This document shows positions 12,364-20,030 of a DNA stretch of 20,030 nucleotides, piece by piece. Location of the stretch: IMG/VR virus record IMGVR_UViG_3300032088_000124, positions 1-20,030 of that record. The stretch is one strand, 5' to 3'. The notes beneath the pieces are model-generated. The model saw only the letters and a list, made by a program, of their open reading frames with translations. It did not search any database and had not been told where the DNA came from. The position numbers and the translations under genes are program-made. The stretch's first letter is position 1. Each line of letters opens with the position of its first letter. Origin of the DNA: a virus.

Positions 12364-12738
12364 ATGAGCATACAATCGGACAAAACAAACACTAAAAAAG
12401 AGGCTATGATAAAAGCCTTAGAGAAGACTCTAGGGATAGTTACCTCAGCCTGTACCCTTGCAAAGGTCTCAAGGAGTCAGCACTATCATTGGCTTAAACA
12501 AGACCCTGAATACAAGCAAAGGGTCACAGACCTTGAGAACATCGCTCTAGACTTTGCAGAGAGCCATCTACACGGACTTATCAAAGAGGGTAGTGCTGCT
12601 GCTACCATATTCTTTCTAAAGACGAAAGGGAAGCGCAGAGGATACGTAGAGACGACATCTATCGAAGTGACAGAGAAGAAACCTCTGACTTGGATGGACG
12701 AGGTAGTAATCCGCAAAGAGATAGCAGAGAGTAAGTGA
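12364..12738 (+). CDS. Terminase small subunit-like protein
   Basis: 124 residues. The N-terminal third holds a helix-turn-helix (KKEAMIKALEKTLGIVTSAC, TLAKVSRSQHYHWLKQDPEY) of the phBC6A51-type found in phage terminase small subunits. The rest is helical (IALDFAESHLHGLIKEGSAA, ATIFFLKTKGKRRGY), where the IKEGSAAATIFFLKTKGKRRGY pattern is characteristic of such proteins. It would bind phage DNA and present it to the large subunit. Its gene lies directly upstream of the large terminase with a GTGA overlap, which makes the call stronger. It opens a new block behind the hairpin leader. Confidence 0.8.
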   Translation: MSIQSDKTNTKKEAMIKALEKTLGIVTSACTLAKVSRSQHYHWLKQDPEYKQRVTDLENIALDFAESHLHGLIKEGSAAATIFFLKTKGKRRGYVETTSIEVTEKKPLTWMDEVVIRKEIAESK

Positions 12739-13892
12739 AGCAACCTGCGACATATTACCACGCTCAGACATCCCGAAAGAAGATTCAGGTGCATCAGGGT
12801 GGGTCACGTAGTGGGAAGACTATGTCACTCCTCACACACATCATAGAGACCTGTTACTTCAATGAAGGGAGTGGGTCTGTTATTACGATATGCAGAAAGA
12901 CCTTCCCTGCGCTCAGAGCGTCCGTTATGAGAGACTTCTTTGAGATACTAGAGAGGGAAGACATATACAACCCTGCTCATCATAATAAGTCAGAAAGCAC
13001 ATACCGACTATATGGGAATCTAATCGAGTTCATTAGCGTCGACCAATCAGCCAAGATGCGAGGAAGGAAGAGGGAGATGCTCTACATCTGTGAGGCTAAT
13101 CAGCTAGACCTCGACGACTGGAGACAGCTAATTTTGAGAACGACAGGACGCATCCTTCTTTGCTTTAATCCGTCCGACGAGTTTCATTGGTTATATGACG
13201 ATGTCATCCCACGAGATGACTGCGACTTCTTTCAGACCACATACAAAGACAACCCCTTCCTAGAGCAATCTGTCATAGATGAGATAGAGCGATTCAAGGA
13301 CGTAGATGAACACTTTTGGAAGGTGTATGGACTAGGGGAGAGGGGAGTGAATAAGAGCGCAGTTCTGACGCATTGGAAGCAAGTCAAACAGATACCCCCT
13401 GAATACAAGTTTATGAATGTAGGTCTAGACTTCGGATACACGAATGACCCTAGCTGTATAGTGAAGGTGTACACCGATGGACACGGATTCTGCCTAGATG
13501 AGATATGCTACTCTACAGGACTCACAAATGAGACCTTGTCTAAGATACTCAAAGACGCAGAGATAGGAAGTACAGACACTATTATTGCGGATTGTGCAGA
13601 GCCTAAGTCAATAGACGATATACACGCACGAGGGTTCAATATCCACCCTTGCAGAAAGGGTGCGGATTCTATTAGATCTGGATTGGACTTTCTTAAATCT
13701 AGACCCCTAATGATTACAGAACGCTCTATAAATGGCATCAAAGAGCTAAGGAATTACAAGTATAAAGAGGACAAGAACGGACGTATTCTGAACGCTCCTG
13801 TGGACGCATTCAATCACTTCATAGACGCCTCTAGGTACGCAATCACATTCAATCAATCAAATCCCAATTTCGGGAGCTATACGCTCGGGTAA
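12735..13892 (+). CDS. terL: Terminase large subunit (DNA-packaging ATPase/nuclease)
   Basis: 385 residues. N-terminal ATPase: Walker A GGSRSGKT (22-29), Walker B MLYICE with catalytic E120, and coupling motif LLCFNPSDEFHW (141-152). C-terminal RNase-H-like nuclease: LDFG (D232), IIADC (D286) and FIDASRY (D364), the three expected metal-binding acids. It pumps DNA into the prohead through the portal and cuts it. The length is normal to slightly short for the Terminase_3-like class. Translation starts at GTG (12735), overlapping the small subunit stop; the sequence AGTGAAGC has no Shine-Dalgarno, as elsewhere. Downstream comes the tail chaperone gene and not the portal, an unusual order. Confidence 0.94.
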   Translation: MKQPATYYHAQTSRKKIQVHQGGSRSGKTMSLLTHIIETCYFNEGSGSVITICRKTFPALRASVMRDFFEILEREDIYNPAHHNKSESTYRLYGNLIEFISVDQSAKMRGRKREMLYICEANQLDLDDWRQLILRTTGRILLCFNPSDEFHWLYDDVIPRDDCDFFQTTYKDNPFLEQSVIDEIERFKDVDEHFWKVYGLGERGVNKSAVLTHWKQVKQIPPEYKFMNVGLDFGYTNDPSCIVKVYTDGHGFCLDEICYSTGLTNETLSKILKDAEIGSTDTIIADCAEPKSIDDIHARGFNIHPCRKGADSIRSGLDFLKSRPLMITERSINGIKELRNYKYKEDKNGRILNAPVDAFNHFIDASRYAITFNQSNPNFGSYTLG

Positions 13893-13921
13893 GCATTTTA
13901 CACATTAATCGTTAATAAGAT

Positions 13922-14613
13922 ATGACCTTCCAAGTCCCACTCAAATACGCAGACCTAAATCTAGGACAACTGATGACCCTCCAAACGGAGGAGGACAGAT
14001 TCAAGAGAGTCGCATCCTGCGCGGATGTAACTATCGAGGAACTCAGAGACGCTCCAATGAGTGACGTAATTAAAGCAGATGAACACCTGAAGAGAATAGC
14101 TGAGGAGGAAACAGGCAGACATCTCAAAGTAATTGAACTCAACGGACAGCAGTACGGATTCATCCCAAATTGGCAAGAGTTTAGTCTAGGGGAGTGGATA
14201 GACATAGAGGAGTATTCAGGAGATTTCTGGAATAACGCCCATAAGATTATGAGCATTTTATACAGACCTATCTTGAGAAGGCAGGGAGACGTTCACACGA
14301 TAGAGAAGTACACAGCGAAAGAAGACTCAGAAGCGTTCAAACTCCTCCCTGCTGACCTCTTCGGTGGGTGTATCCTTTTTTTTTTGAATTCAAGAAGGAC
14401 ACTACTGCACACTATGAAGTCCTCTTTGATGAAGGTAGCGGAGAGCCTGACGCATTCAGCAGTAAATGGGGATGGTATCCAAGCCTCTACGCTCTCGCAG
14501 GAGAAGACATTCAAAGGATGGACGCGATTACTGAGAAGAGTGTGGGGTCTATTTTCACGCACCTCGCTTTCCTCAAAGACCTCCACTACAAGCTAAAAAA
14601 TGATAACGTATAA
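13922..14613 (+). CDS. Putative tail assembly chaperone with -1 frameshift
   Basis: The zero frame opens at 13922 (MTFQVPLKYADLNLGQLMTL) and reads well to a T10 run at 14376-14385, with a core GFIPNWQEFSLGEWIDIEEY and HKIMSILYRPILRR. After the run the zero frame (to 14596) becomes Ser/Arg-rich nonsense. The -1 frame continues with good coding: FEFKKDTTAHYEVLFDEGSG, SSKWGWYPSLYALAGEDIQR, then MDAITEKSVGSIFTHLAFLK, ending at 14613. I recall the SLGEWIDxE..HKxMxxLYRPI and WGWYxxLxxLAGxD pieces in one protein in related phages. A -1 shift (or one more T) gives a 230-residue product. A slippery run plus a downstream stem is the device used by tail chaperones. Alternative: a homopolymer miscall. 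Confidence 0.7.
14376..14427 (+). other. -1 frameshift signal: slippery T10 and downstream stem-loop
   Basis: T10 (14376-14385) lets zero-frame CTT TTT TTT TTG slip to TTT GAA in the -1 frame. After a 6-nt spacer (GAATTC), AAGAAGGAC (14392-14400) pairs with GTCCTCTTT (14419-14427): 8 of 9 positions, one a wobble, one mismatch, 18-nt loop. Slippery run, spacer of 5-9 nt and stem are the standard parts of a -1 programmed frameshift. Confidence 0.55.
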
Positions 14614-15547
14614 CAACATAGTAAACCGCTTTGAGAAGTTTGTAGAAGACCATCTTTTCTTAAAGACCTTTACACACGGCTCTCCTTCAGGCGTGGACTT
14701 AGATAAGTTTGAAGTGTATCCAGCTCTGCATCTAGTCTATACAGGAGCGACTTATGACAACACCTCGAAAGAGTATAGCTTTGAGGTTTACATCCTAGAC
14801 CTCCCCCCTGACAAAGCGGATAAGGTAGACAATCAAACGCAATTAGTCAGCAACGCAGAACAGGTAGCTGAGGACATCCTAGCCGATATGATGAACGGAG
14901 ACAATGTCTTCAATTTCAACGACCTTTATTCTGTCACGAGTGCAAGTTCCACACCCTTAGAGGAGACCACATCGAACTCACTCGCAGGGGTTCTCTTGAG
15001 TATAAGCATAGAGGTAGGCTACACCTTTGACTCGTGCAATGCTCCGCTTTCAGGCGTCACTCCTTCAGGGTCTCAGATTCCAAGCGGAGGAGGTGGGACA
15101 ATTTCCACAATACACTACACCTCATCTAGGGATACAAATTTCGGGGTAGGGTCTACTGATATTCTAGTCCCAAATGTCAATGATGGATATTGGTTAACTA
15201 GCTCAATCAATCTAAGAAAGAGTGTATCTTTTCTCTTAAGCGGAATTTTTAAGCGTCACGAGATTCACGGACTCAACTCCTCAGCAGCAGTCTCAGGAGA
15301 ATTCGTATTCAGAGTATCAGCAGACTCAGCAGGTGTTGTCTCAATAACTTTGGCAACTTCAGGGGCAGCCTTTGGAGGTACAGCAAGTCATACGTTCACA
15401 TCAGCAGGGTCGGTTGATTTAACTATCTCAGGGAGTACCACCAACATATCTTCAACATTTGCATACTTCGGGGCAGCTATTATCAGCAACACTACAGGAG
15501 TTGTGACTATGTCATCGGCTCAATTAACTATAAACAATCAATTCTAA
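14600..15547 (+). CDS. Tail-associated protein with C-terminal beta-rich domain
   Basis: 315 residues. Residues about 1-155 are a compact alpha/beta domain (MITYNNIVNRFEKFVEDHLF, VDLDKFEVYPALHLVYTGAT, LDLPPDKADKVDNQTQLVSN, AEQVAEDILADMMNGDNVFN) whose pattern I recall from Bacteroidota phage tail-completion or connector-type proteins. A Gly-rich linker (SGSQIPSGGGGTI) leads to about 150 residues of Ser/Thr/Gly-rich beta structure (IHYTSSRDTNFGVGS to QLTINNQF), like virion decoration or fibre domains. Many homologs I recall end at the linker, so the extension may be variable. The start overlaps the chaperone 3' end by 14 nt. Exact role is unproven. Confidence 0.65.
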   Translation: MITYNNIVNRFEKFVEDHLFLKTFTHGSPSGVDLDKFEVYPALHLVYTGATYDNTSKEYSFEVYILDLPPDKADKVDNQTQLVSNAEQVAEDILADMMNGDNVFNFNDLYSVTSASSTPLEETTSNSLAGVLLSISIEVGYTFDSCNAPLSGVTPSGSQIPSGGGGTISTIHYTSSRDTNFGVGSTDILVPNVNDGYWLTSSINLRKSVSFLLSGIFKRHEIHGLNSSAAVSGEFVFRVSADSAGVVSITLATSGAAFGGTASHTFTSAGSVDLTISGSTTNISSTFAYFGAAIISNTTGVVTMSSAQLTINNQF

Positions 15548-15684
15548 TGTCACACCACGAACTAACAAAAGAGGAGAAGTTCCACATTCAAACTCAGGAG
15601 GAAGTGGCGCGATGGGATAAGGTATTCACTATCCTTGATGACTTAGAGACTAGACTTAAATTAATAGAAACCAAAACTAAATAG
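15547..15684 (+). CDS. 45-aa charged helical protein
   Basis: TAATG start inside the previous stop; 45 residues, MSHHELTKEEKFHIQTQEEV then ARWDKVFTILDDLETRLKLI and ETKTK, all helical with coiled-coil spacing. No family recognised. It sits in the tail operon two bases before a small membrane protein gene. Coupling, coding character and the filled gap support it. Confidence 0.6.
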   Translation: MSHHELTKEEKFHIQTQEEVARWDKVFTILDDLETRLKLIETKTK

Positions 15685-15686
15685 AT

Positions 15687-15842
15687 ATGGAATTTTTCAA
15701 TAACAACTGGGTAGAGATTATCCTCGCAATTATTACCTTATTAGGTACAATTACAGCCTTGACTGAAACGACAAAAGACGACGGAATCTTAGACATCGTA
15801 ACAAGAATTTTCAACGCTATAATCTTCGGACGCAACAGGTAG
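15687..15842 (+). CDS. Small single-helix membrane protein, 51 aa
   Basis: 51 residues: an N-terminal MEFFNNNWVE, a hydrophobic helix EIILAIITLLGTITAL (about 10-25), a polar turn with TETTKDDG, and a second amphipathic helix ILDIVTRIFNAIIFGRNR with a basic end. Similar small proteins occur in many phages between head and tail genes and are sometimes called holin-like; no function is established. It could be a holin component, although the lysis block is elsewhere. ATG two bases after the previous stop, with no Shine-Dalgarno. Confidence 0.6.
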   Translation: MEFFNNNWVEIILAIITLLGTITALTETTKDDGILDIVTRIFNAIIFGRNR

Positions 15843-15845
15843 AAA

Positions 15846-16400
15846 GTGGCACAGGAAACTAAATACTATGAAGCAGCACTCAAGAAGTACGCAGGTCTCT
15901 TAGCGAACGCAGCAAAGCGAACACTAGGGACTAGAACTATAGGCAAAAACAAGTCGTATGGTAAAGCGTCAGGGGCATTGCAGAAGAGTCTGAAGTTTTC
16001 TATAGATGGTCAGGATGCTATTTTCGGCTCTCCAGATCCGTCAGCTACGTTCATATATTGGGGCGTTAATGGCACAGAAAAGCATCGAGGCTCTCCGTTC
16101 TCGTATGGTTCTAAACAACCCCCCTCAAGTGTCATTAGGCAATGGATGAAAGTTAAGCCTGTCAGATTGAGGAATAAGAGTGGGGCATTCATAGAGCAGA
16201 CTGAATCGCGTCTGAGTTCAGCAGCGTACCTCATTGCAAGGTCTATCAAAAAGAAGGGAATAGCCTCCCTGAAGTATTGGGACATAGCATACAAAGAAAC
16301 CCTACCACGAGCAGAGAAGAAACTAGGCGAGGCATTTGCAAAAGACCTCTTCAGTCACTTTGCAGTTAAGGTAGGTAATATAAAATTGACAAGTAAATGA
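15846..16400 (+). CDS. HK97 gp10-like tail-completion protein
   Basis: 184 residues from a GTG three bases after the preceding stop. The sequence has the HK97-gp10-like pattern: N-terminal helix (YEAALKKYAGLLANAAKRTL), a long strand region with FIYWGVNGTEKHRGSPFSY, then VIRQWMKVKPVRLRNKSG and a helix SSAAYLIARSIKKKGIASLK. The AYLIARSIKKKGI segment is typical of the family. This protein caps the tail end that docks to the head connector. It is followed by the tail protein gene with an ATGA overlap. The next upstream ATG would not fit, so GTG is kept. Confidence 0.75.
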   Translation: MAQETKYYEAALKKYAGLLANAAKRTLGTRTIGKNKSYGKASGALQKSLKFSIDGQDAIFGSPDPSATFIYWGVNGTEKHRGSPFSYGSKQPPSSVIRQWMKVKPVRLRNKSGAFIEQTESRLSSAAYLIARSIKKKGIASLKYWDIAYKETLPRAEKKLGEAFAKDLFSHFAVKVGNIKLTSK

Positions 16401-17641
16401 GCGCACAGATAGACAGCAAACCGACAAAAATAATACCTGCAAATCAATCTCTGATATTTAGCATATCGGACTCAGGCACGACCCCTGACAGGTTTGTAGT
16501 TTGGGTCAATGAGGACTCTGTGGAAATCGCAAAGCTATACTTAACCCCCAATACAAACAATGTCGCTTTCTTCAATCTCGCAGAGGTAGTCAGGGACAGG
16601 GTAAAAGTAGACGACAAAATCAGAGATGAGAGCGCAACCCTTCTCAGCTATTCTACCCTTCCCTTCACAACAGGAAGGAACGGACTCAAAGAGTATGAGG
16701 TAGAGGTCGGAACTTTTACAGGCTCAACAGAAAGCGCACCACAAGACTCAGACAAGGTCTATCTTCTTGATGGAGTAGAGCAAATAAGCGCAGGACTACA
16801 TCCGTCTTTTACCGATTACTATGCAACTGCATTGACTAAAAAAGTATGGCTTACAGACAGGATTCCTGTCAGCGATGTCATAACGATTGAAGCGTCTGAC
16901 GATGAAGAGGGATGCATAGCCTTTCTAAATGACATTAATATAATCGGAGGACTAGCTGCGCAGATAAAAACAACTATCAAAAACGCAACAGGCACGGCTC
17001 TCAGTACAATATATGACACAATAAACGTGGCAAATGGAGCGCAACTACCAAGCGCATCGGACATCAATCAGAAACTCACGTACTTAATGGCGTACCCTAA
17101 AAACTTTGAGAGCTGGAGTTCAGGAGAGTTGTCAGCCAATCCAACTTGGGATAGCTATGAGATACAACTTCTATCAGGCTCAGGTGCTAAATTAAGCAAC
17201 GTACTAAGTGTTAAAAGAAGGTGTACACAGGAGAAGCATAAGAACACTCAACTAGCTTGGACAAACTCAGTCGGAGGATGGGACTCTGTTCTCTTTACAG
17301 GACGCACAGAACACACCGACTCAGTCTCCTCAAAACCCTTTAAGAAAAACATAGGGGATTGGGATGCGTCAACGTATTCCTTTCTACCTGAAGCAAGAGA
17401 ATCACAAGCGTATCAGGTCACAGGAAAATCAATGTTCAAACTGACAAGCATAGACTTCTCATTCGCAGATATTGAACTTATCAAATACGCGATTCGCTCA
17501 GATAATTTAATGATGAGAGCAGGGTCAGGAGATTGGATACCTGTCACAATAGATACAAATTCCTACAACGTAAAAGAACGATTCTCAGGCGTCTTCTCTG
17601 TCTCGTTATCTGTTACCCTAGCACAATCCCTCAGATGTTAA
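16397..17641 (+). CDS. Tail structural protein, 414 aa
   Basis: 414 residues, beta-rich, without membrane segment or enzymatic motif. It begins SAQIDSKPTKIIPANQSLIF and contains repeated strand-like blocks, for example FVVWVNEDSVEIAKLYLTPN, LTYLMAYPKNFESWSSG, and a C-terminal segment SGDWIPVTIDTNSYNVKERF, FSGVFSVSLSVTLAQSLRC. The IPANQSLIFSIS start and the C-terminal layout resemble tail or baseplate proteins of Bacteroidota phages as I recall them. It precedes the 755-residue tail protein with a 7-nt overlap. A distal-tail role is a position-based guess; no close family name is certain. Confidence 0.65.
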   Translation: MSAQIDSKPTKIIPANQSLIFSISDSGTTPDRFVVWVNEDSVEIAKLYLTPNTNNVAFFNLAEVVRDRVKVDDKIRDESATLLSYSTLPFTTGRNGLKEYEVEVGTFTGSTESAPQDSDKVYLLDGVEQISAGLHPSFTDYYATALTKKVWLTDRIPVSDVITIEASDDEEGCIAFLNDINIIGGLAAQIKTTIKNATGTALSTIYDTINVANGAQLPSASDINQKLTYLMAYPKNFESWSSGELSANPTWDSYEIQLLSGSGAKLSNVLSVKRRCTQEKHKNTQLAWTNSVGGWDSVLFTGRTEHTDSVSSKPFKKNIGDWDASTYSFLPEARESQAYQVTGKSMFKLTSIDFSFADIELIKYAIRSDNLMMRAGSGDWIPVTIDTNSYNVKERFSGVFSVSLSVTLAQSLRC

Positions 17642-19902
17642 GGCTAGTCGTTTGGAATAGCGCAGAGACGGCTCAACATACCATTGAGCTATACGACCAC
17701 GCACCTGTAAATTTGAACTATCAATTTGCTGATGTTTCCCAGATCAACAAGACTCAGGGGTCATATTCTCAGACTTTTAGGATACCTGCCACTAAGCAAA
17801 ATAAGGATTTCTTTGGTTCTATAGACAAGGCAAATATACAGGATACTTCTGACCTTATAGTCTCAAATTACAGCGTGAAGCAGAAGATAAAAGCGTCCCT
17901 GAGCTATAACACTATCCCCCTGATGAATGGCTATGTTCAAATCAAAGCCGTATATGTTCAAAAGAAGGACTTTGCTGATATTGAACTCATATTTTTTGGA
18001 GACACTATCGACCTAGCTACTGCGCTAAAAGAAAAGAAAATAGCTGACCTGTCAACAACTTCAATAGACCATACTCTAAACTATACGAATCTAATTATTT
18101 CGATGACTCTCGCATTGAAGTCAGGAAATGTAGTGTATGGATTAATGGATAAGGGTAGAAATTGGACATTCGCAGAAGGACAAGACCCCCCATACTCATC
18201 AACATCAGGTCTATGGCAGGGAGACTTTACTCCATACGTCAGAGCGAAGTGGTTAGTGGATACGATAATGTCTGAGGCAGGGTACACATACGACTCAAAT
18301 CTATTCGACTCCGCAGACTTCCTGAAGATTTACCTCCCTGCGTACAATGGTTCTATAACACCTCGCTCAGATGACGATAGCTCAGAGACTCAGGTGGCAG
18401 GAGTAGGGTTGTCCTCAGACTTTACCACGACTTCAACAAGCAACGTCATTGTCCCTCTTTTAGATTCAGTATCAGGAGGCTTTGACTTCTCAAATAATTG
18501 GGACAATGCTACCTACAAATGGACTGCCCCATATAGCTGCTCAGTAACTTTTACTCTCTCTATAAGCACATCAATAGGAACAACAGGATATGCAACATCT
18601 CAAGTAATGCGAAGCATTTCAGGAACAGATGTTCCTGTTGTGCAATTAAATGGAAATGGGTCTTTTCAATGGACTACAACTATCGCAACAGGGGAGACTT
18701 TATCTGTGTACACAAAAACCTCAGCAGGAACTATTATACTAAGTTCAAACCCTGTAAGTCAGAACTTCTCAACCTATTTCAGAATAGACAGCGTCTCAGA
18801 ACCTCTACAAGGTCAAGACGTAGATATGAGTCTCAACTTCCCTGACATTAAACAGATTGATTTCTTGATGGGATTGCAGAAGATGTTTAACCTTGTCTTT
18901 GTCCCTGATAATAGAAAGCCAAATCATCTGCTAATTGAGCCGATGCAGGACTACATAGCGACAGGAACTAAGAAAGATTGGACAAACAAAATAGACTACA
19001 ATAAAGACGTTCTAATAAAACCGACCACAGACATTCAAAAGAATGTATTTGATTGGGAGAACTCAGCAGGTCAGGACTTCATAAACGTAGCCGTTCAGCA
19101 GTCAACGGATAGAGTATATGGACGGCATAGAATAGAAGACAAAGACAATGACTTTGCTACAGGAGAGGCAAAAGTTCAGACTCAATTTGCCCCCTATATT
19201 TTGAGCAATATCCCCAGCTCTTCCATAGCTATTCATAGATGTATAGACAAAGGAGGAAAGGGAGTTCAGAGTCCAAAGGCACGATTAGCGTACTACAATA
19301 GTATTGACACCTCATTTGGAGAAGTCTATATCTACAATGATTCTCTAGTAAGTACAAATATAGGATTCCTTCCAAACTTCAGTAACTACAACGCAATTAG
19401 TCCGACAGTCTCAAACAATGATTTAAATTTTGGATACGAGAGAGCGTTCATCTTCTTAAACTCGCACCCTGTAAATACTCAGTATTATCGTTATTGGATG
19501 GGGTTTGTCAATGAACTATACTCTTCTGACTCTAGACTCCTGACAGCGTATGTCAAACTCAATCGGGCAGACATCCAAGACTTTGAATTCTCGGATAGGA
19601 TATACATCAAAGACACATACTACAGAATCCTGAAGATAAGCAACTATGACGCTACAACAGGGGGAGTCGTAAAGGTGGACTTTATCAAGATTCTGTCTGA
19701 CGTTCCTGATTGTGCTGACCTGCCCACAGGACAAAGAACTTCAGGCGCATCATTAGGAGCAATTACATTTAACGGAGGAGCAACTGACTACGGCTCACAA
19801 GCGTGTTGTGAGCGTTATGGATACGTATGGTTTCCTGACAAAGCAGGAGGCAACCCTAGATGCTACCCAAGTACATTCATCCCAACACCTCCCATAACAT
19901 AA
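17635..19902 (+). CDS. Large tail/baseplate protein with inserted jelly-roll-like domain
   Basis: 755 residues from the ATG at 17635 (MLRLVVWNSAETAQHTIELY). The frame is open 34 codons further upstream, but that part is read through the preceding gene. The N-terminal core has the pattern APVNLNYQFADVSQINKTQG, SYSQTFRIPATKQNKDFFGS typical of Bacteroidota phage tail proteins. Residues about 256-388 (18400-18800) form a beta-rich insert with FDFSNNWDNATYKWTAPYS, similar in style to C1q/TNF-type jelly rolls. The C-terminal core resumes at MSLNFPDIKQIDFLMGLQKM. The last 40 residues carry ACCERYGYVWF and RCYP, a small Cys module. It likely forms the baseplate hub or host contact; function is inferred. 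Confidence 0.7.
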   Translation: MLRLVVWNSAETAQHTIELYDHAPVNLNYQFADVSQINKTQGSYSQTFRIPATKQNKDFFGSIDKANIQDTSDLIVSNYSVKQKIKASLSYNTIPLMNGYVQIKAVYVQKKDFADIELIFFGDTIDLATALKEKKIADLSTTSIDHTLNYTNLIISMTLALKSGNVVYGLMDKGRNWTFAEGQDPPYSSTSGLWQGDFTPYVRAKWLVDTIMSEAGYTYDSNLFDSADFLKIYLPAYNGSITPRSDDDSSETQVAGVGLSSDFTTTSTSNVIVPLLDSVSGGFDFSNNWDNATYKWTAPYSCSVTFTLSISTSIGTTGYATSQVMRSISGTDVPVVQLNGNGSFQWTTTIATGETLSVYTKTSAGTIILSSNPVSQNFSTYFRIDSVSEPLQGQDVDMSLNFPDIKQIDFLMGLQKMFNLVFVPDNRKPNHLLIEPMQDYIATGTKKDWTNKIDYNKDVLIKPTTDIQKNVFDWENSAGQDFINVAVQQSTDRVYGRHRIEDKDNDFATGEAKVQTQFAPYILSNIPSSSIAIHRCIDKGGKGVQSPKARLAYYNSIDTSFGEVYIYNDSLVSTNIGFLPNFSNYNAISPTVSNNDLNFGYERAFIFLNSHPVNTQYYRYWMGFVNELYSSDSRLLTAYVKLNRADIQDFEFSDRIYIKDTYYRILKISNYDATTGGVVKVDFIKILSDVPDCADLPTGQRTSGASLGAITFNGGATDYGSQACCERYGYVWFPDKAGGNPRCYPSTFIPTPPIT

Positions 19903-20030
19903 TGGACAAAGGCAACAAAATACTAGAGGCAATCCTTCTCCTTCAGGAAATGGACACCCCCCAAAAACTTCCGATGTATCACTATGCACTCGACTACACA
20001 CTAACCGCTATCTTCCTATTCGCTTACGGA
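19902..20030 (+). CDS. Partial membrane protein, 5' end
   Basis: The ATG overlaps the preceding stop (TAATG) and the frame stays open to the window end (43 codons). The product begins MDKGNKILEAILLLQEMDTP and then QKLPMYHYALDYTLTAIFLF, so a transmembrane helix seems to start near residue 30. Not enough is present for a family. It is coupled to the large tail protein and belongs to the same operon. Confidence 0.55.
   Translation, partial: MDKGNKILEAILLLQEMDTPQKLPMYHYALDYTLTAIFLFAYG

Noticed and set aside
12486-12807. Long minus-strand open frames opposite the terminase genes, and similar ones elsewhere (733-969, 13912-14256, 16010-16294).
   Set aside because: Composition rich in Ser/Leu/Arg/Cys, no start context or motifs, and fully opposite well-supported + strand genes.
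14386-14596. Zero-frame extension of the tail chaperone after the T run.
   Set aside because: It is Ser/Leu/Arg-rich with no domain character, whereas the -1 frame over the same bases is convincing. It is treated as a shadow frame.
17533-17634. N-terminal extension of the large tail protein.
   Set aside because: It is read entirely within the preceding gene in another frame and has a basic, Cys-rich shadow-like composition.
1-20030. CRISPR arrays, insertion sequences, toxin-antitoxin or defence cassettes.
   Set aside because: No regularly spaced repeats with spacers, no transposase motifs, no terminal inverted repeats and no paired toxin-antitoxin genes were seen.

Overview
The window is a contiguous piece of a tailed-phage (or prophage) genome. 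Every gene I can support is on the + strand. The genes are packed end to end, joined by ATGA or TAATG stop/start overlaps, and mostly lack a Shine-Dalgarno sequence. A-rich start regions without Shine-Dalgarno, one TAnnTTTG promoter-like site and the protein families (portal with a C-terminal cysteine/histidine domain, DUF6712-like connector, tail proteins) point to a host in the Bacteroidota, probably Flavobacteriia. This host call is inference. Terminase, portal, a gp10-like tail-completion protein and a tail chaperone candidate with a frameshift suggest a siphovirus. No major capsid protein, tape measure or integrase lies in the window.

Layout. 1-2702: end of a structural protein gene, the portal, and a probable head-tail connector. 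2699-4327: lysis-like block with a nested overlapping gene pair, an M15 peptidase endolysin, a metallophosphoesterase, a 24-residue membrane peptide and a two-helix membrane protein, closed by a good intrinsic terminator. 4467-7584: small early genes, a tRNA-like mini-helix, an OB-type ssDNA-binding candidate and two helix-turn-helix proteins. 7581-10793: recombination and replication block with a RecE-like PD-(D/E)XK nuclease, a lambda-O-like winged-helix initiator carrying iteron-like repeats inside its gene, its partner gene, a small cytosine-C5 methyltransferase ending in a clamp-binding motif, and NinG. 10759-12332: sigma-factor-like protein, a small membrane peptide, a zinc-ribbon-type protein and a DnaA-domain-IV-like protein. 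12364-13892: small and large terminase. 13922-20030: tail genes, starting with a probable -1 frameshifted chaperone and ending in a large baseplate/tail protein with an inserted jelly-roll-like domain and a truncated membrane protein gene.

How it works together. The initiator would bind repeats in its own gene and recruit the replisome. The nuclease, ssDNA-binding protein and NinG would handle recombination. The sigma-like and helix-turn-helix proteins are candidates for the early/late switch. Terminase and portal package DNA but are encoded about 10 kb apart, with lysis and replication genes between them. Four genes that cannot rely on translational coupling each have a hairpin ending 14-15 nt before the ATG. 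The tetranucleotides CATG, GGCC and CCGG appear to be completely absent, suggesting strong restriction pressure from the host.
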